From Blastococcus mobilis (GTDB taxonomy: Bacteria; Actinomycetota; Actinomycetes; Mycobacteriales; Geodermatophilaceae), in the NCBI RefSeq assembly GCF_900188025.1, contig NZ_FZNO01000010.1, positions 62,001 through 126,000 of the forward strand: DNA of 64,000 bases, read 5' to 3'. The position numbers were made by a program, and so were the translations under genes. The notes below the pieces were generated by a model, which was not told where the DNA came from, did no database searches, and worked only from the letters and a program-made list of their open reading frames with translations. Of this stretch, positions 1 to 12,899 are shown piece by piece (position 1 is the first letter of the stretch; each line of letters starts with the position of its first letter).

Positions 1-646
1 CCGTGAGCAGACCACGGCCCAGGGGCGACCAGGGCAGCACGCCCAGGCTGAGCGACTCGGCGGCGGGGATCACCTCGCGCTCGACCCCGCGCTGCAGCAG
101 CGAGTACTCGACCTGCGTGCTGACGACCGGGGTGCGCCCCGGCCAGGCGCGCTGCCAGGTGGCCGCCTGCGCGGTCTGCCAGCCGGTGAAGTTGCTGATG
201 CCTACGTACCGTGCCCGCCCGGAGGAGACGGCGGCGTCACAGGCGGCGAGGGTCTCCTCGAGGGGGGTGGTCTCGTCCCAGGCGTGCAGCTGCCACAGGT
301 CGACGTAGTCCAGGCCGAGGCGCTCCAGGGAGGCGTCCAGCGCGGTCAGCAGGTGACCACGGGAGGCGCCCCGGCCCATCGGTCCCGGCGCGGTGCGGCC
401 GACGGCCTTGGTGGCGACCAGCACCTCGGAGCGGGGGACGACGTCGGCGAGCAGGTGGCCGAGGGTGCGCTCGCTCTCGCCGTCGCAGTAGACGTCGGCG
501 GTGTCCACCAGCGTGCCGCCCGCGTCGACGAAGGCGGTCAGCTGCATGGCGGCCTCGTCCTCGTCGGTGTCCCGGCCCCACGTCATCGTGCCGAGCGCCA
601 GCCGGGATACGACCAGACCACTCCGTCCCAGCGTGCGTTGCTCCAC
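1..646 (-). CDS. Aldo/keto reductase, 3' end outside window
   Basis: This is an NAD(P)H-dependent oxidoreductase of the aldo/keto reductase family, a TIM barrel acting on carbonyl compounds. The frame from GTG 646 opens with VEQRTLGRSGLVVSRLALGT, the usual first strand, followed by DTADVY with the catalytic Asp and Tyr. GRARYVGISNF comes later, and the SPLGRGLLT cofactor loop lies at the window edge. A TAGGTT hexamer 8 nt upstream of the GTG supports this start and a leaderless message. The C-terminal third is cut off by the window, so the substrate class cannot be judged. Confidence 0.85.
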   Translation of the reverse strand, partial: MEQRTLGRSGLVVSRLALGTMTWGRDTDEDEAAMQLTAFVDAGGTLVDTADVYCDGESERTLGHLLADVVPRSEVLVATKAVGRTAPGPMGRGASRGHLLTALDASLERLGLDYVDLWQLHAWDETTPLEETLAACDAAVSSGRARYVGISNFTGWQTAQAATWQRAWPGRTPVVSTQVEYSLLQRGVEREVIPAAESLSLGVLPWSPLGRGLLT

Positions 647-780
647 GACCGGCCAACCTACCGGCGCGCCCGGCCCGGCACCGGGGAGCACCCGGCCGCC
701 CGGAGCGGCGCGGCGGGTCGCCCGCGCCCGCCGCCTAGGGTGACCTGTCGTGCCCGGACGACACGCTCAGACCCTGGCCG

Positions 781-843
781 CCGCGAGATCTGCCCAGTGG
801 TGGTCATCAGCGCCTGATGGCCACCACTGTGCAGATCTCGCGG
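781..843. repeat. Long near-perfect inverted repeat
   Basis: Two 30-nt arms (781-810 and 814-843) pair with only two mismatches around a 3-nt centre (CGC). The arms begin CCGCGAGATCTGC and end GGTCATCAG. There is no T-run after it, so a simple intrinsic terminator is unlikely. It sits between the divergent aldo/keto reductase and uppP, 16 nt before the uppP start. It could be a cruciform, a protein-binding palindrome or a mobile hairpin element. Confidence 0.8.
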
Positions 844-859
844 CCACGGGAACGCGCTG

Positions 860-1690
860 ATGGGCTGGATCGAGGCCGTCGTCCTGGGCGTCGTCCAGGG
901 GCTGACCGAGTTCCTGCCGATCTCCTCCAGCGCCCACCTGCGCCTCGTCGGCGAGCTGTTCGGTTGGGACGACCCGGGCGCGGCGTTCACCGCGATCATC
1001 CAGATCGGCACCGAGGCCGCCGTCCTCCTGTACTTCCGCAAGGACATCTGGCGGATCGTCGTGGCCTGGCTCGCCTCGCTGACCGGCCGGCGGAAGGGCG
1101 ATCCCGACGCCCGGATGGGCTGGCTGATCATCGTCGGCAGCATCCCGATCGTCGTCCTCGGGCTGCTGTTCCAGGACGACATCGAGACGACGCTGCGCGA
1201 CCTGCGCATCGTGGCGATCTGCCTCGTCGGGTTCTCCCTGATCCTCTTCTGGGCCGATCGCGGCGGTGCCAAGAAGCGGGAGCTCCGGGATCTCACGGTC
1301 GGGCACGGCATCGGTTTCGGCTTCGCGCAGGCGATGGCGCTGATCCCCGGGGTCTCCCGCTCCGGCGGGACGATCACCGCCGGCCTGTTCCTCGGCTACT
1401 CCCGGGCGGCTGCGGCGCGGTACTCCTTCCTGCTCGCCATCCCCGCCGTCCTCGGGTCCGGGTTCTTCCAGGCCTACGAGGCGCTCACCGGGGACGTCGC
1501 CGGTCAGGGCGTCGCCTGGGGGCCGACGATCCTGGCCACCGTCATCGGCTTCGGCGTCGGTCTGACGGTGATCGCGTGGCTGCTGCGCTACCTCGACCGC
1601 GGCAGCTTCCTGCCGTTCGTGGTCTACCGCGTCGTGCTGGGGCTGCTGGTCCTCGCGCTGGTCGGCGCGGGGGTGCTCAGCCCGACCTGA
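860..1690 (+). CDS. uppP: Undecaprenyl-diphosphatase (BacA/UppP family)
   Basis: This integral membrane phosphatase recycles undecaprenyl diphosphate to the monophosphate carrier used for peptidoglycan and glycan export. The 276-residue length is normal. The N-terminal block GLTEFLPISSSAH (near residues 14-26) and the second conserved block GVSRSGGTI (near 170) carry the catalytic Glu, Ser, His and Arg residues of the family. About seven or eight hydrophobic segments are visible. It precedes the histidine phosphatase, DUF3090 and SCO1664-type genes, as in the Rv2136c region of M. tuberculosis. Confidence 0.95.
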   Translation: MGWIEAVVLGVVQGLTEFLPISSSAHLRLVGELFGWDDPGAAFTAIIQIGTEAAVLLYFRKDIWRIVVAWLASLTGRRKGDPDARMGWLIIVGSIPIVVLGLLFQDDIETTLRDLRIVAICLVGFSLILFWADRGGAKKRELRDLTVGHGIGFGFAQAMALIPGVSRSGGTITAGLFLGYSRAAAARYSFLLAIPAVLGSGFFQAYEALTGDVAGQGVAWGPTILATVIGFGVGLTVIAWLLRYLDRGSFLPFVVYRVVLGLLVLALVGAGVLSPT

Positions 1691-1699
1691 GAGAGGAAC

Positions 1700-1791
1700 C
1701 CGCTGCCCTCACCCCTCGCACGCTCGGGGCGGTGGAAGGACCCCGTCCTCCTCACCCCTCGCACCCTCGGGGCGGGCCTCGGGACGGGGCC
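1700..1791 (-). repeat. Dispersed GC-rich repeat, family R1, two tandem copies
   Basis: Two direct copies of a 26-nt segment (1707-1732 and 1750-1775) are followed by GGGACGGGGCC. On the reverse strand the element reads through GTGCGAGGGGTGAGGAGG and ACGGGGTCCTTC. The same ending occurs at about 19018, 31490, 50612 and 54403, and in degenerate form at 23766. It lies just behind uppP, so it may act as a terminator or REP-like element. Confidence 0.6.
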
Positions 1792-1821
1792 CGACGGGAC
1801 CGGCGTCATACCCTGCTGCCC

Positions 1822-2520
1822 GTGACGACGGTGATCCTGCTCCGGCACGGCCGGACGACGGCGAACACCGGCGGCGTCCTCGCCGGCTGGACGCCGGGTG
1901 TGCGGCTCGACGAGACCGGGGACGCCCAGGTCGCCGCCGTGGGGGAGCGGCTGGCGAAGGTCCCGCTGGCCGCCGTCGTCAGCAGCCCGCTCGAGCGCTG
2001 CGCGCAGACCGCGGCGGCCGTCGTGGCGGGGCGGGATGTCGACGTGCAGACCGACGACCGCCTCGGCGAGGCCCGCTACGGCGACTGGACCGGCCGGGCG
2101 ATCAAGGAGCTGGCCAAGGAACCGCTCTGGAGGGTCGTCCAGCAGCATCCGTCGGCCGCCGTCTTCCCCGGCCCCGAGGGGGAGGGGCTGGCCCAGACCC
2201 AGGCCCGCGCGGTGGCCGCCGTGCGTGCCTGGAACGCCACGCTCGGGCCGGACGCGGTCTGGCTGGCCTGCAGCCACGGCGACGTCATCAAGGCGATCCT
2301 GGCCGACGCCCTGGGCCTGCACCTGGACCAGTTCCAGCGGATCGTCGTCGACCCGGCGTCGATCTCGGTGGTCACCTACACCGACACCCGGCCGTTCGTC
2401 CTCCGGGTGAACGACACCGGTGGCGACGTCTCCGCCCTCATCCCGGCGCCCCGGAAGCGCCGGCGCACCAAGGCCTCCTCGGACGCCGTCGTCGGCGGCG
2501 GGGCGGGCACCACCGTCTGA
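1822..2520 (+). CDS. Histidine phosphatase family protein (MSMEG_4193-like)
   Basis: This 232-residue protein belongs to the phosphoglycerate-mutase-like histidine phosphatases. It starts VTTVILLRHGRTTAN, with the RHG phospho-His motif at residues 8-10. The second catalytic His lies in the ACSHGDVIKA block near residue 155. A basic tail rich in Arg and Lys follows. GTG 1822 lies 7 nt after a TACCCT hexamer, which fits a leaderless start. Its place between uppP and DUF3090 matches mycobacterial order. The substrate is unknown; phosphoglycerate mutase activity is not implied. Confidence 0.88.
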   Translation: MTTVILLRHGRTTANTGGVLAGWTPGVRLDETGDAQVAAVGERLAKVPLAAVVSSPLERCAQTAAAVVAGRDVDVQTDDRLGEARYGDWTGRAIKELAKEPLWRVVQQHPSAAVFPGPEGEGLAQTQARAVAAVRAWNATLGPDAVWLACSHGDVIKAILADALGLHLDQFQRIVVDPASISVVTYTDTRPFVLRVNDTGGDVSALIPAPRKRRRTKASSDAVVGGGAGTTV

Positions 2521-2583
2521 TCCGCGCTCCTGACCTCGGTGTCGTCGGGGCGAGGGACCTGCTCGCCCGCGTAACCTGGGCGC

Positions 2584-3135
2584 GTGCCCCGTCAGGTCCA
2601 TCTCTTCGAGCGCCCGTCCCGGTTCGTCGCCGGCACCGTGGGCCAGCCCGGGGACCGCACCTTCTACCTGCAAGCGTCCGACGAGACCGGTCGCACGGTG
2701 AGCGTCGCACTGGAGAAGACGCAGGTGCAGGTCCTCGCCGACCGGATGAACGAGCTCCTCGACGAGGTCGCCGGCCGCGCGCACACGGTGATCCCACCCG
2801 AGGCCGACGTCGACGACCTCGAGCCGCTGACCGCGCCGGTCGACGAGGAGTTCCGGGTCGCCGCCATGGGCCTGGCCTGGGACGGGTCGGCCGAGGCGGT
2901 CGTCGTCGAGGCCGTCGCGGCCGGCGAGGAGCCGATCGACGAGGAGGCCATCCTCTCCGACAGCGACGAGGGTCCCGACGCGCTACGCGTGACCATCACG
3001 CCCATGGCCGCCCGTGCCTTCGTGGCGCGCGCCCGCCGGGTCGTCGCCGCGGGGCGCCCCCCGTGCCCGCTGTGCTCCCTGCCGCTGGACCCGGCCGGTC
3101 ACGTCTGCCCGCGGCAGAACGGTTACCGCCGCTGA
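2584..3135 (+). CDS. DUF3090 family protein
   Basis: This 183-residue protein matches the actinobacterial DUF3090 family. It opens PRQVHLFERPSRFVAGTVGQ and ends in a small treble-clef-like motif, CPLCSLPLDPAGHVCPRQNG, which suggests a bound zinc. The middle is acidic. No enzyme activity is known for the family. GTG 2584 lies 6 nt after TAACCT. It is only 11 nt ahead of the SCO1664-type gene, and the pair is probably co-transcribed. Confidence 0.85.
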   Translation: MPRQVHLFERPSRFVAGTVGQPGDRTFYLQASDETGRTVSVALEKTQVQVLADRMNELLDEVAGRAHTVIPPEADVDDLEPLTAPVDEEFRVAAMGLAWDGSAEAVVVEAVAAGEEPIDEEAILSDSDEGPDALRVTITPMAARAFVARARRVVAAGRPPCPLCSLPLDPAGHVCPRQNGYRR

Positions 3136-3146
3136 GCGGCTCCACG

Positions 3147-3896
3147 ATGAGCGAGCAACCAGTCGAGCCGGACCTGCGTGCCCCGGTGGACGACGACGAG
3201 GCGCTGCGGCTGCTGCGCGAGGGCGTCATCGACCTCGAGGGCCGGATGCTGGACGCCAGCAACGTCACGCTGGTGGGTGCCATCCGCACGCCGGACCTGG
3301 CCGCCGAGTGCGTCTACAAGCCGGTCGCGGGGGAGCGGCCCCTCTGGGACTTCCCCGACGGCACCCTCGCCGGCCGGGAGATCTCGGCCTTCCTCGTGTC
3401 CGAGGCGACCGGGTGGCGGGTCGTGCCGCCCACCGTGCTGCGGGACGGGCCGTTCGGCCCCGGCATGGTGCAGCTGTGGATCGACGGCGACGAGGACGTC
3501 GACCTGCCCGCGTTCGTGCGACGCGACGACCCCGCCCTGCGGCGGATGGCCGTCTTCGACGCAGTGGTCAACAACGCCGACCGCAAGGGCGGGCACATCA
3601 TCCCGACCCGTGAGGGCCACGTGTACGGCGTCGACCACGGCATCTGCTTCTCCGTGGACCCGAAGCTGCGCACGCTGCTGTGGCGGTGGGCGAACGCGCC
3701 GCTGACCGCAGAGACGGTGGCGGTGCTGGAGCGGCTGGCCGACGAGCTGCGTGGTGACCTCGGCGAGCAGCTGCACGCGCACCTGACCCGCCGGGAGGTG
3801 CACTGCACCCAGCAGCGGGTGGCCGAGCTGCTGCGTACCGGCCGGCATCCCGGGCCCAGCGGCGAGTGGCCCGCGCTGCCCTGGCCGCCGTTTTAA
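3147..3896 (+). CDS. SCO1664 family protein, PI3/4-kinase-like fold
   Basis: This 249-residue protein belongs to an actinobacterial family named after SCO1664 and is distantly related to phosphatidylinositol 3-/4-kinases. It contains the kinase-like catalytic stretch VVNNADRKGGHII followed by a metal-binding-like GVDHGICF (residues about 145-170). An N-terminal CVYKPVAGE holds a possible ATP-binding Lys. Its partner in actinomycetes is usually the DUF3090 gene directly upstream, as here. The phospho-acceptor is unknown. The gene ends with a rare TAA stop. Confidence 0.8.
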   Translation: MSEQPVEPDLRAPVDDDEALRLLREGVIDLEGRMLDASNVTLVGAIRTPDLAAECVYKPVAGERPLWDFPDGTLAGREISAFLVSEATGWRVVPPTVLRDGPFGPGMVQLWIDGDEDVDLPAFVRRDDPALRRMAVFDAVVNNADRKGGHIIPTREGHVYGVDHGICFSVDPKLRTLLWRWANAPLTAETVAVLERLADELRGDLGEQLHAHLTRREVHCTQQRVAELLRTGRHPGPSGEWPALPWPPF

Positions 3897-3968
3897 TTGT
3901 CGGCCTACCGGCCTCCGACCGCGGCCAGGTGCCGTCCCCTGCGGCGTTGAGCCGTTTCCCGACCTCGT

Positions 3969-4079
3969 TCGGGGAGCCTCCGGCCCCCGCTCACGTGGTC
4001 GGCCTCGCCGGGGCGTCTCGCCCTCCAGCGTCTTCGGCTCCCGTCCCGTCCCTCCTCGGGGAGCCTCCGGCCCCCGCTC
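3969..4079. repeat. 24-bp direct repeat pair
   Basis: The 24-nt segment beginning TCGGGGAGCCTCCGGCC occurs exactly at 3969-3992 and 4056-4079. Just upstream, 3899-3919 holds an imperfect hairpin (GTCGGCC with GGCCTCCGAC) resembling the units of the 25.4 kb array. The 3897-4098 gap has no convincing gene. Confidence 0.6.
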
Positions 4080-4098
4080 GTCGGGACCGCTTCGCGGC

Positions 4099-4497
4099 AT
4101 GATCACCGGCATGCCGCACCGTTCGCGTTTGTCGATCCTGTTGCTGGACCTGCCGCCGGAGCACCATGCCGCGAGCAGCGCGTTCTGGGCCGGCGCGACC
4201 GGACGTCGGGATTCCCCTGACCCCGCCGACGAGAAGTGGGCATCGCTCGGGTCGTTCGCCGACGGGTGGCACGTCGAGATCCAGCGCACCGGTCAGGGCA
4301 CCCCGCCCCGGTGGCACGTCGACATCGAGACCGACGACATCCCCGCCGAGGTCGCCCGGCTGGAGAGCATCGGCGCGAAGCGGCACCGGGACATGGGCTC
4401 GTTCTGGCAGATGACGGACCCTGCGGGCCTCGTCTTCTGCGTCGTCGGGATCCAGACCGGCGAGGAGTTCGACCGGTACGCCGTCACCTGGCCCTGA
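4099..4497 (+). CDS. VOC (glyoxalase/bleomycin resistance) family protein
   Basis: This 132-residue single-module protein is of the vicinal oxygen chelate superfamily. WHVDIETDDIPAEVARLESIGAKR in the middle and SFWQMTDPAGLVFCVV near the C terminus are the typical beta-alpha-beta-beta-beta signatures; the latter is the usual final metal-side strand. ATG 4111 is an equally possible start. Function within VOC proteins (glyoxalase, dioxygenase, drug binding) cannot be told from sequence. It stands 3 nt from the convergent mycothiol-type gene. Confidence 0.75.
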   Translation: MITGMPHRSRLSILLLDLPPEHHAASSAFWAGATGRRDSPDPADEKWASLGSFADGWHVEIQRTGQGTPPRWHVDIETDDIPAEVARLESIGAKRHRDMGSFWQMTDPAGLVFCVVGIQTGEEFDRYAVTWP

Positions 4498-4500
4498 GCG

Positions 4501-5217
4501 CTACTCCAGCCGCACCAGATCGATCATCGCGGCCGCCTGCAGCCCGTCGCCGTCCACGGTGAGCACCTCCAGGGGCACTCGCCGCCAGACGGCCAGCAGC
4601 AGGTCACCGGCGGTGCCGGTCAGCGCGGCGATCGGGAACGGTCTCACGCCGGGGAACAGGGTGCGCTCGGCGTCGGCGTCGACGGCGTGGAAGACGACGG
4701 GGTGCGCGTCCTCCGGGGGGCCACCGGGCAGCACGCCGGGGACGATCACCTCCAGCCACTCGTCCAGGCCGTCGAGGCCGACGTCGGCCGGGATCGGTCG
4801 TACGTCGCCCAGGACCTGTTCCACGTCGACGGTGTGCACCGTCGCCTCCTGCGCCTGCCGGCGGAGGACGAACGCGACGTCCTGCTGCGGCGCCCACGTC
4901 CACACGCGGGTGGCGGGATCCGCGCCGGCCAGCACCGTCTCCAGCTCGGCGTTCTGCGCGGCGAGGAAGCCGAGCAGTTCGTCGTCGGGGTGCCGCGCGG
5001 GCTCGACGTAGGTCGACGGATCCGGTGCGCGGGACCTCACCACCCACGACCAGAAATGCTGCATCTCGGCCAGGTGCCAGACCAGGTCGTTCAACCGCCA
5101 CTCCGGGCAGCCGGGCACGGGGACCTGCCAGCCGTGCTCGAGCACGGCCTCGGCCGCCGCAGCGGCGAACCGCGCATCGGCCTTCTGCAGGACCGGGAGG
5201 TACTCGTCGAGCTCCAT
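4501..5217 (-). CDS. Maleylpyruvate isomerase family (mycothiol-dependent/DinB-like) protein
   Basis: This 238-residue protein carries the DinB-type four-helix fold of the actinobacterial maleylpyruvate isomerase family. The N-terminal signature VPGCPEWRLNDLVWHLAEMQ (around residues 33-55) includes a metal-ligand His. EATVHTVDVEQ near residue 130 supplies further candidate ligands. Members usually work with mycothiol, which this organism can make because mshC lies divergently next door. The start is supported by a GGAGGAG ribosome site. The substrate is unknown. Confidence 0.78.
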   Translation of the reverse strand: MELDEYLPVLQKADARFAAAAAEAVLEHGWQVPVPGCPEWRLNDLVWHLAEMQHFWSWVVRSRAPDPSTYVEPARHPDDELLGFLAAQNAELETVLAGADPATRVWTWAPQQDVAFVLRRQAQEATVHTVDVEQVLGDVRPIPADVGLDGLDEWLEVIVPGVLPGGPPEDAHPVVFHAVDADAERTLFPGVRPFPIAALTGTAGDLLLAVWRRVPLEVLTVDGDGLQAAAMIDLVRLE

Positions 5218-5336
5218 CGCTCCTCCTCGTGCTGCCGCTGCGGTGTTCCGGAGCGGACGGTAGGGGAGAGGCCCACGAACGGCGGCGATCCGGTGCGCGG
5301 CACAAGATCGTCGGTGGTCCGCTCTAGGCTCGTGCC

Positions 5337-6590
5337 GTGCTCTCCTGGCCCGCCCCCTTGCTGCCGACCCTGCCCGGGACCGGGCCCGTCCTCAAGCTCT
5401 ACGACACCTCCCGCCGGGAAGTCGTGGCCACGAGCCCCGGGCCCACCGCGCGGATGTACGTCTGCGGCATCACGCCGTACGACGCCACGCACCTGGGGCA
5501 CGCGGCCACCTACCTGGCGTTCGACCTGGTCAACCGCGTGTGGCGGGACGCCGGACACGCCGTCCACTACGTCCAGAACGTCACCGACATCGATGACCCG
5601 TTGCTGGAGCGGGCCGATCGCGACCACGAGGACTGGATCGTCCTCGGCATGCGCGAGACGGCCCTGTTCCGCGAGGACATGACGGCGCTCCGCGTCCTGC
5701 CGCCGGAGGACTACGTCGGTGCCGTCGAGTCGATCCCGCGGATCGTCGCCCATATCGAGGACCTGCTGACCGAGGGCCTCGCCTACGTCCTGGACGACGG
5801 GACGGGTGACATCTACCACGACGTGGCGCAGGCCCCCGGCTTCGGGGAGCAGTCCCGCTACGACGAGACCACCATGCTGCGGTTCTTCGCCGAGCGTGGG
5901 GGAGACCCCGACCGTCCGGGCAAGCGCCAGCCGCTGGATCCGATGCTGTGGCGCGGGCCGCGCCCCGGCGAGCCGTCGTGGCCGGGACCGAAGGGCGCCG
6001 CAGGCCGCCCCGGCTGGCACATCGAGTGCGCCACGATCGCGCTGGACACGATCGGCATGGGCTTCGACGTGCAGGGCGGCGGGAGCGACCTGATCTTCCC
6101 GCACCACGAGTACTCCGCCGTGCACGCCGAGGCGCTGACGGCGACCAAGCCCTTCGCCCAGGCCTACGTGCACGCGGCGATGATCGGCCTGGACGGCGAG
6201 AAGATGAGCAAGAGCCGCGGGAACCTGGTCTTCGTGTCCCGCCTGCGGGGGGACGGCGTCGACCCGATGGCCATCCGGCTGGCGCTGCTCTCCGGCCACT
6301 ACCGCACCGACCGGGCCTGGACGACGGACCTCCTGCGCACCGCCGAGGAGCGGCTGGCGACCTGGCGCCGGGCCGTCGCGCTGGACGCCGGCGCCCCGGC
6401 CGCGCCGCTGCTGCTGGGGCTGCGCGAGCGGCTGGCCGACGACCTGGACAGCCCGGGCGCCATCGCACTCGTCGACGCGTGGGCCGCCGAGACCCTCGCC
6501 GGGGGAGCCGATGCGGAGGACGAGGCCCCCCGCATCGTGTGCGACGCCGTCGACGCGCTCCTCGGGGTGGCCCTGGGGGACTGCGGATGA
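5337..6590 (+). CDS. mshC: Cysteine--1-D-myo-inosityl 2-amino-2-deoxy-alpha-D-glucopyranoside ligase
   Basis: MshC joins cysteine to GlcN-Ins in an ATP-dependent reaction, the third step of mycothiol synthesis. The 417-residue protein resembles a shortened cysteinyl-tRNA synthetase. It has [18 protein letters not shown] near residue 41 with zinc Cys and a HIGH-like motif, HIEC near 222, and the KMSKS loop in [10 protein letters not shown] near 287. GTG 5337 lies 6 nt after TAGGCT, consistent with a leaderless start. The downstream dNTPase start overlaps its stop codon, so the two are translationally coupled. Confidence 0.95.
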   Translation: MLSWPAPLLPTLPGTGPVLKLYDTSRREVVATSPGPTARMYVCGITPYDATHLGHAATYLAFDLVNRVWRDAGHAVHYVQNVTDIDDPLLERADRDHEDWIVLGMRETALFREDMTALRVLPPEDYVGAVESIPRIVAHIEDLLTEGLAYVLDDGTGDIYHDVAQAPGFGEQSRYDETTMLRFFAERGGDPDRPGKRQPLDPMLWRGPRPGEPSWPGPKGAAGRPGWHIECATIALDTIGMGFDVQGGGSDLIFPHHEYSAVHAEALTATKPFAQAYVHAAMIGLDGEKMSKSRGNLVFVSRLRGDGVDPMAIRLALLSGHYRTDRAWTTDLLRTAEERLATWRRAVALDAGAPAAPLLLGLRERLADDLDSPGAIALVDAWAAETLAGGADAEDEAPRIVCDAVDALLGVALGDCG

Positions 6591-7633
6591 CCGAGGCGGC
6601 TCCTTTCCGGTTCACCGACCGGGCCGCACGGGAGCGCGCCGAGGAGCAGCTCGCGCCCGCCGCGGTGCGAGCGTCGGCCAGCAGGGGGCGAGCGCGCCCC
6701 GAGCCGGAGGACCCGCTGCGCACGGCTTTCGAGCGCGACCGGGACCGGATCCTGCACGCGAAGGCCTTCCGCCGACTCAAGCACAAGACGCAGGTCTTCC
6801 TGAACCCCGACGGCGACCACTTCGTCACCCGCCTCACCCATACGCTCCAGGTCACCCAGGTGGCCCGCTCGCTCGCCCGGGCGCTGGGGCTCAACGAGAC
6901 GCTGGCCGAGGCGATCGCCCTGGCCCACGACGTCGGGCACTCACCGTTCGGGCACCTCGGGGAGGACGCCCTGGAGCCCTACGTCCCCGGCGGCTGGCAC
7001 CACGCTGCTCAGGGCGTGCGGATCGTGGAAGTGCTCGAGCAGCTGAACCTCACGTGGGAGGTCCGGGACGGCGTCCGCTCCCACAGCTGGAAGATCAATC
7101 CGCCGCCGTCGACCCGCGAGGGCGAGTGCGTCCGCTACGCCGACCGGATCGGTTATCTCTCGCACGACGCGCTGGACGCCGTCCGCGCCGGCGTGATCCG
7201 GCTGGACGACCTCCCGTCCCGTGCCCGCGAGGTGTTCGGGGCGCCGGGCAGCGAGATGGTCGGGACGATGATCGACGCCGTCGTCGAGGGCTCGCTGTCC
7301 CCGGAGAACACCGCGGGCGCCGTCGTCATGGCGCCGGCGCCGCTGGAGGCCATGCACGAGCTGCGGGCCTTCATGTTCACTCGCGTCTACGCCTCCGAGA
7401 CCGCCACCGGGCAGAAGCACGTCGCGATCGACGTCATCCGCCGGTTGGTCGACCACCACCTGGCGCACCCGGAGCAGATCCCGGCGTCCTACCGCGACAC
7501 CGAGGCCGACACGGTCACCCAGGTCGTCGACTACGTCTCCGGGATGACCGACCGCTTCGCCCTGGCCATGCACGACCGCCTCTTCGACGCCGACGCCGGC
7601 TCGCAGATGACACCGTTGCTCCGCGCCCGGTAG
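6587..7633 (+). CDS. dgt: dGTPase-like HD-domain triphosphohydrolase
   Basis: This enzyme probably hydrolyses dGTP or other dNTPs to the nucleoside and triphosphate. The HD metal site is visible in [20 protein letters not shown] and [14 protein letters not shown] (residues about 83-128). [11 protein letters not shown] precedes them as in all bacterial Dgt-type proteins. At 348 residues it is of the shorter actinobacterial type. ATG 6587 overlaps the mshC stop by four bases. The nucleotide specificity is not established. Confidence 0.88.
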   Translation: MTEAAPFRFTDRAARERAEEQLAPAAVRASASRGRARPEPEDPLRTAFERDRDRILHAKAFRRLKHKTQVFLNPDGDHFVTRLTHTLQVTQVARSLARALGLNETLAEAIALAHDVGHSPFGHLGEDALEPYVPGGWHHAAQGVRIVEVLEQLNLTWEVRDGVRSHSWKINPPPSTREGECVRYADRIGYLSHDALDAVRAGVIRLDDLPSRAREVFGAPGSEMVGTMIDAVVEGSLSPENTAGAVVMAPAPLEAMHELRAFMFTRVYASETATGQKHVAIDVIRRLVDHHLAHPEQIPASYRDTEADTVTQVVDYVSGMTDRFALAMHDRLFDADAGSQMTPLLRAR

Positions 7634-7807
7634 ACCGCATCACGGGGAGTCGCCCGGCGTCGCATCCCGATTGCCGGGAGCACCAGCGCCGGCACCATGA
7701 TCGCCGCTCGACGAGTGAGACGGGTGAGCAGTTTGGTGTCGCCGACACGGGCGGACGCGCCGGTCGGAGCGACCGCAACTGCACACTCGGCCGGCGTGGC
7801 GCCGCCA

Positions 7808-8671
7808 TCAGCCTCCCGACGCACCCCGGCGGCGGAGGTAGCGCTCGAACTCCTTGGCGATCATGTCGCCGTTGGCCTGCGAGAGGTCGACCTCGGTGGC
7901 CCGCTCCTCCAGCGAGCGGACGTACTCGACGACCTCCTCGTCCTCGTTGGCCATCTCGTCGACGGTCTTCACCCAGTCCTCGGCCTGCTGGGGCAGGGCG
8001 CCCAGCGGGACGGTGAGCTCGAGGACCTCCTCGACCCGCTGGAGCAGGGCGACCGTCGCCCGAGGCGACGGCGGCTGCGACACGTAGTGCGGCACGGCGG
8101 CCCAGAAGCTGATCGCGGGCAGCCCGGCCTGGACGCAGGCGTCCTGGAAGACCCCGAGGATGCCGGTCGACCCTTGGTAGCGGGAGGTCTCGAGGCCGTA
8201 GGTGCGGGCGGACTCCGCGTCGTAGGCCGAGCCGGTCACCGGGGTGGGTCGCGTGTGCGGCGTGTCGGCCAGCAGCGCACCCAGGGCCACGACGATCGAG
8301 ACGTCGAGCTCCTGCAGGATCGCGATGAGCTCCGCGCAGAAGCCCCGCCAGCGCATGTTCGGCTCGATGCCCCGGATGAGGACGACGTCGCGCTCGCTGC
8401 CCGGCGGGCGGGCCACCGAGATGCGGGTCGTCGGCCACTCGATGCGGCGGCTCACCCCGCCGATCAGCGAGACGGTCGGGCGGTTGACCTGGAAGTCGTA
8501 GTAGTCCTCGGGGTCCAGCGCGACCAGCGGCCTGGCGTCCCAGATCAGTTCCAGGTGCTCGACGGCTCCGGTTGCCGCGTCCCCGGCGTCGTTCCAGCCC
8601 TCGAACGCGACCACCACCAGCGGGTCGGTCAGCTGGGGCAGGTCATCAGCAGCGGACGGTGCATCGATCAC
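7808..8671 (-). CDS. PAC2 family protein
   Basis: This 287-residue protein belongs to the PAC2 (proteasome assembly chaperone-like) superfamily found next to other conserved genes in actinobacteria. [20 protein letters not shown] near residues 18-38 is the characteristic opening. [20 protein letters not shown] near 195 is the second conserved block. The C terminus is helical and charged. Its GTG start sits 7 nt from a TAGGCT hexamer. No biochemical role is firmly known, and a role in proteasome assembly here is only a family-name association. Confidence 0.85.
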   Translation of the reverse strand: MIDAPSAADDLPQLTDPLVVVAFEGWNDAGDAATGAVEHLELIWDARPLVALDPEDYYDFQVNRPTVSLIGGVSRRIEWPTTRISVARPPGSERDVVLIRGIEPNMRWRGFCAELIAILQELDVSIVVALGALLADTPHTRPTPVTGSAYDAESARTYGLETSRYQGSTGILGVFQDACVQAGLPAISFWAAVPHYVSQPPSPRATVALLQRVEEVLELTVPLGALPQQAEDWVKTVDEMANEDEEVVEYVRSLEERATEVDLSQANGDMIAKEFERYLRRRGASGG

Positions 8672-8795
8672 CTTTGCGAGCCTACGTCGATCCGCCGTCC
8701 CCGCCGCGCCCTCACACCCCGACGGTGGGGCTGAGAGCCGGACCGGCGGTGAACCACGGAACCGATCCGGACGGGCCCGCGTCTACGCTTGTTCG

Positions 8796-12599
<3,804 letters not shown>

Positions 12600-12754
12600 T
12601 CGTCGACGGCGGCCGCTGACCGAGTGCGCCGGGCGGCGAGATGTGACGGATCCGTCCCGCTCGCGGGAGCGCGCCGTGATACTTTCGTTATCTGTCCGCC
12701 GGGCCCCGCTCCTCGACCGAGGACCTCGGCCGGACACCGCCGAACTGTGCGCGG

Positions 12755-12885
12755 CCCAGCGCCGCCATCAGACCGGGGACCCATGGTTCCTCTGGGGTGA
12801 ATCCTGCGCTCGAGCACGGGCGCAGGTAGGGCAACTTCCGGCCCGAACCCGTCAGCTAACTCGGTAGGCGGGCGAGGAAGAAACG
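12755..12885 (+). promoter_or_regulatory. c-di-AMP riboswitch (ydaO/yuaA type)
   Basis: The leader contains the conserved ydaO-type blocks in order: GACCGGGGACCCA (12771-12783), TGGGGTGAATCC, then AGGGCAACTTCC, and CCCGAACCCGTCAGCTAAC followed by GGTAGGC (12842-12869). These bases form the family's ligand pockets. The element ends about 15 nt before the start of a secreted cell-wall protein. In actinobacteria this class sits in front of Rpf and wall-peptidase genes and is an off-switch for c-di-AMP. Edges are approximate. Confidence 0.88.
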
Positions 12886-12899
12886 GAGAGCCGCCCGCT

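Noticed and set aside
7634-7807. A small membrane-protein gene between the dNTPase and PAC2 genes on the reverse strand
   Set aside because: A short hydrophobic stretch exists, but the frame runs on into the dNTPase gene and has no start signal or similarity.
8705-8790. Thiamine (TPP) riboswitch-like words (GGGGCTGAGAG and GAACCGATCC) upstream of metH
   Set aside because: The closing block lacks the conserved ATGCC part, the spacing is tight, the gene is not thiamine-related, and a good leaderless promoter hexamer lies right before the start.
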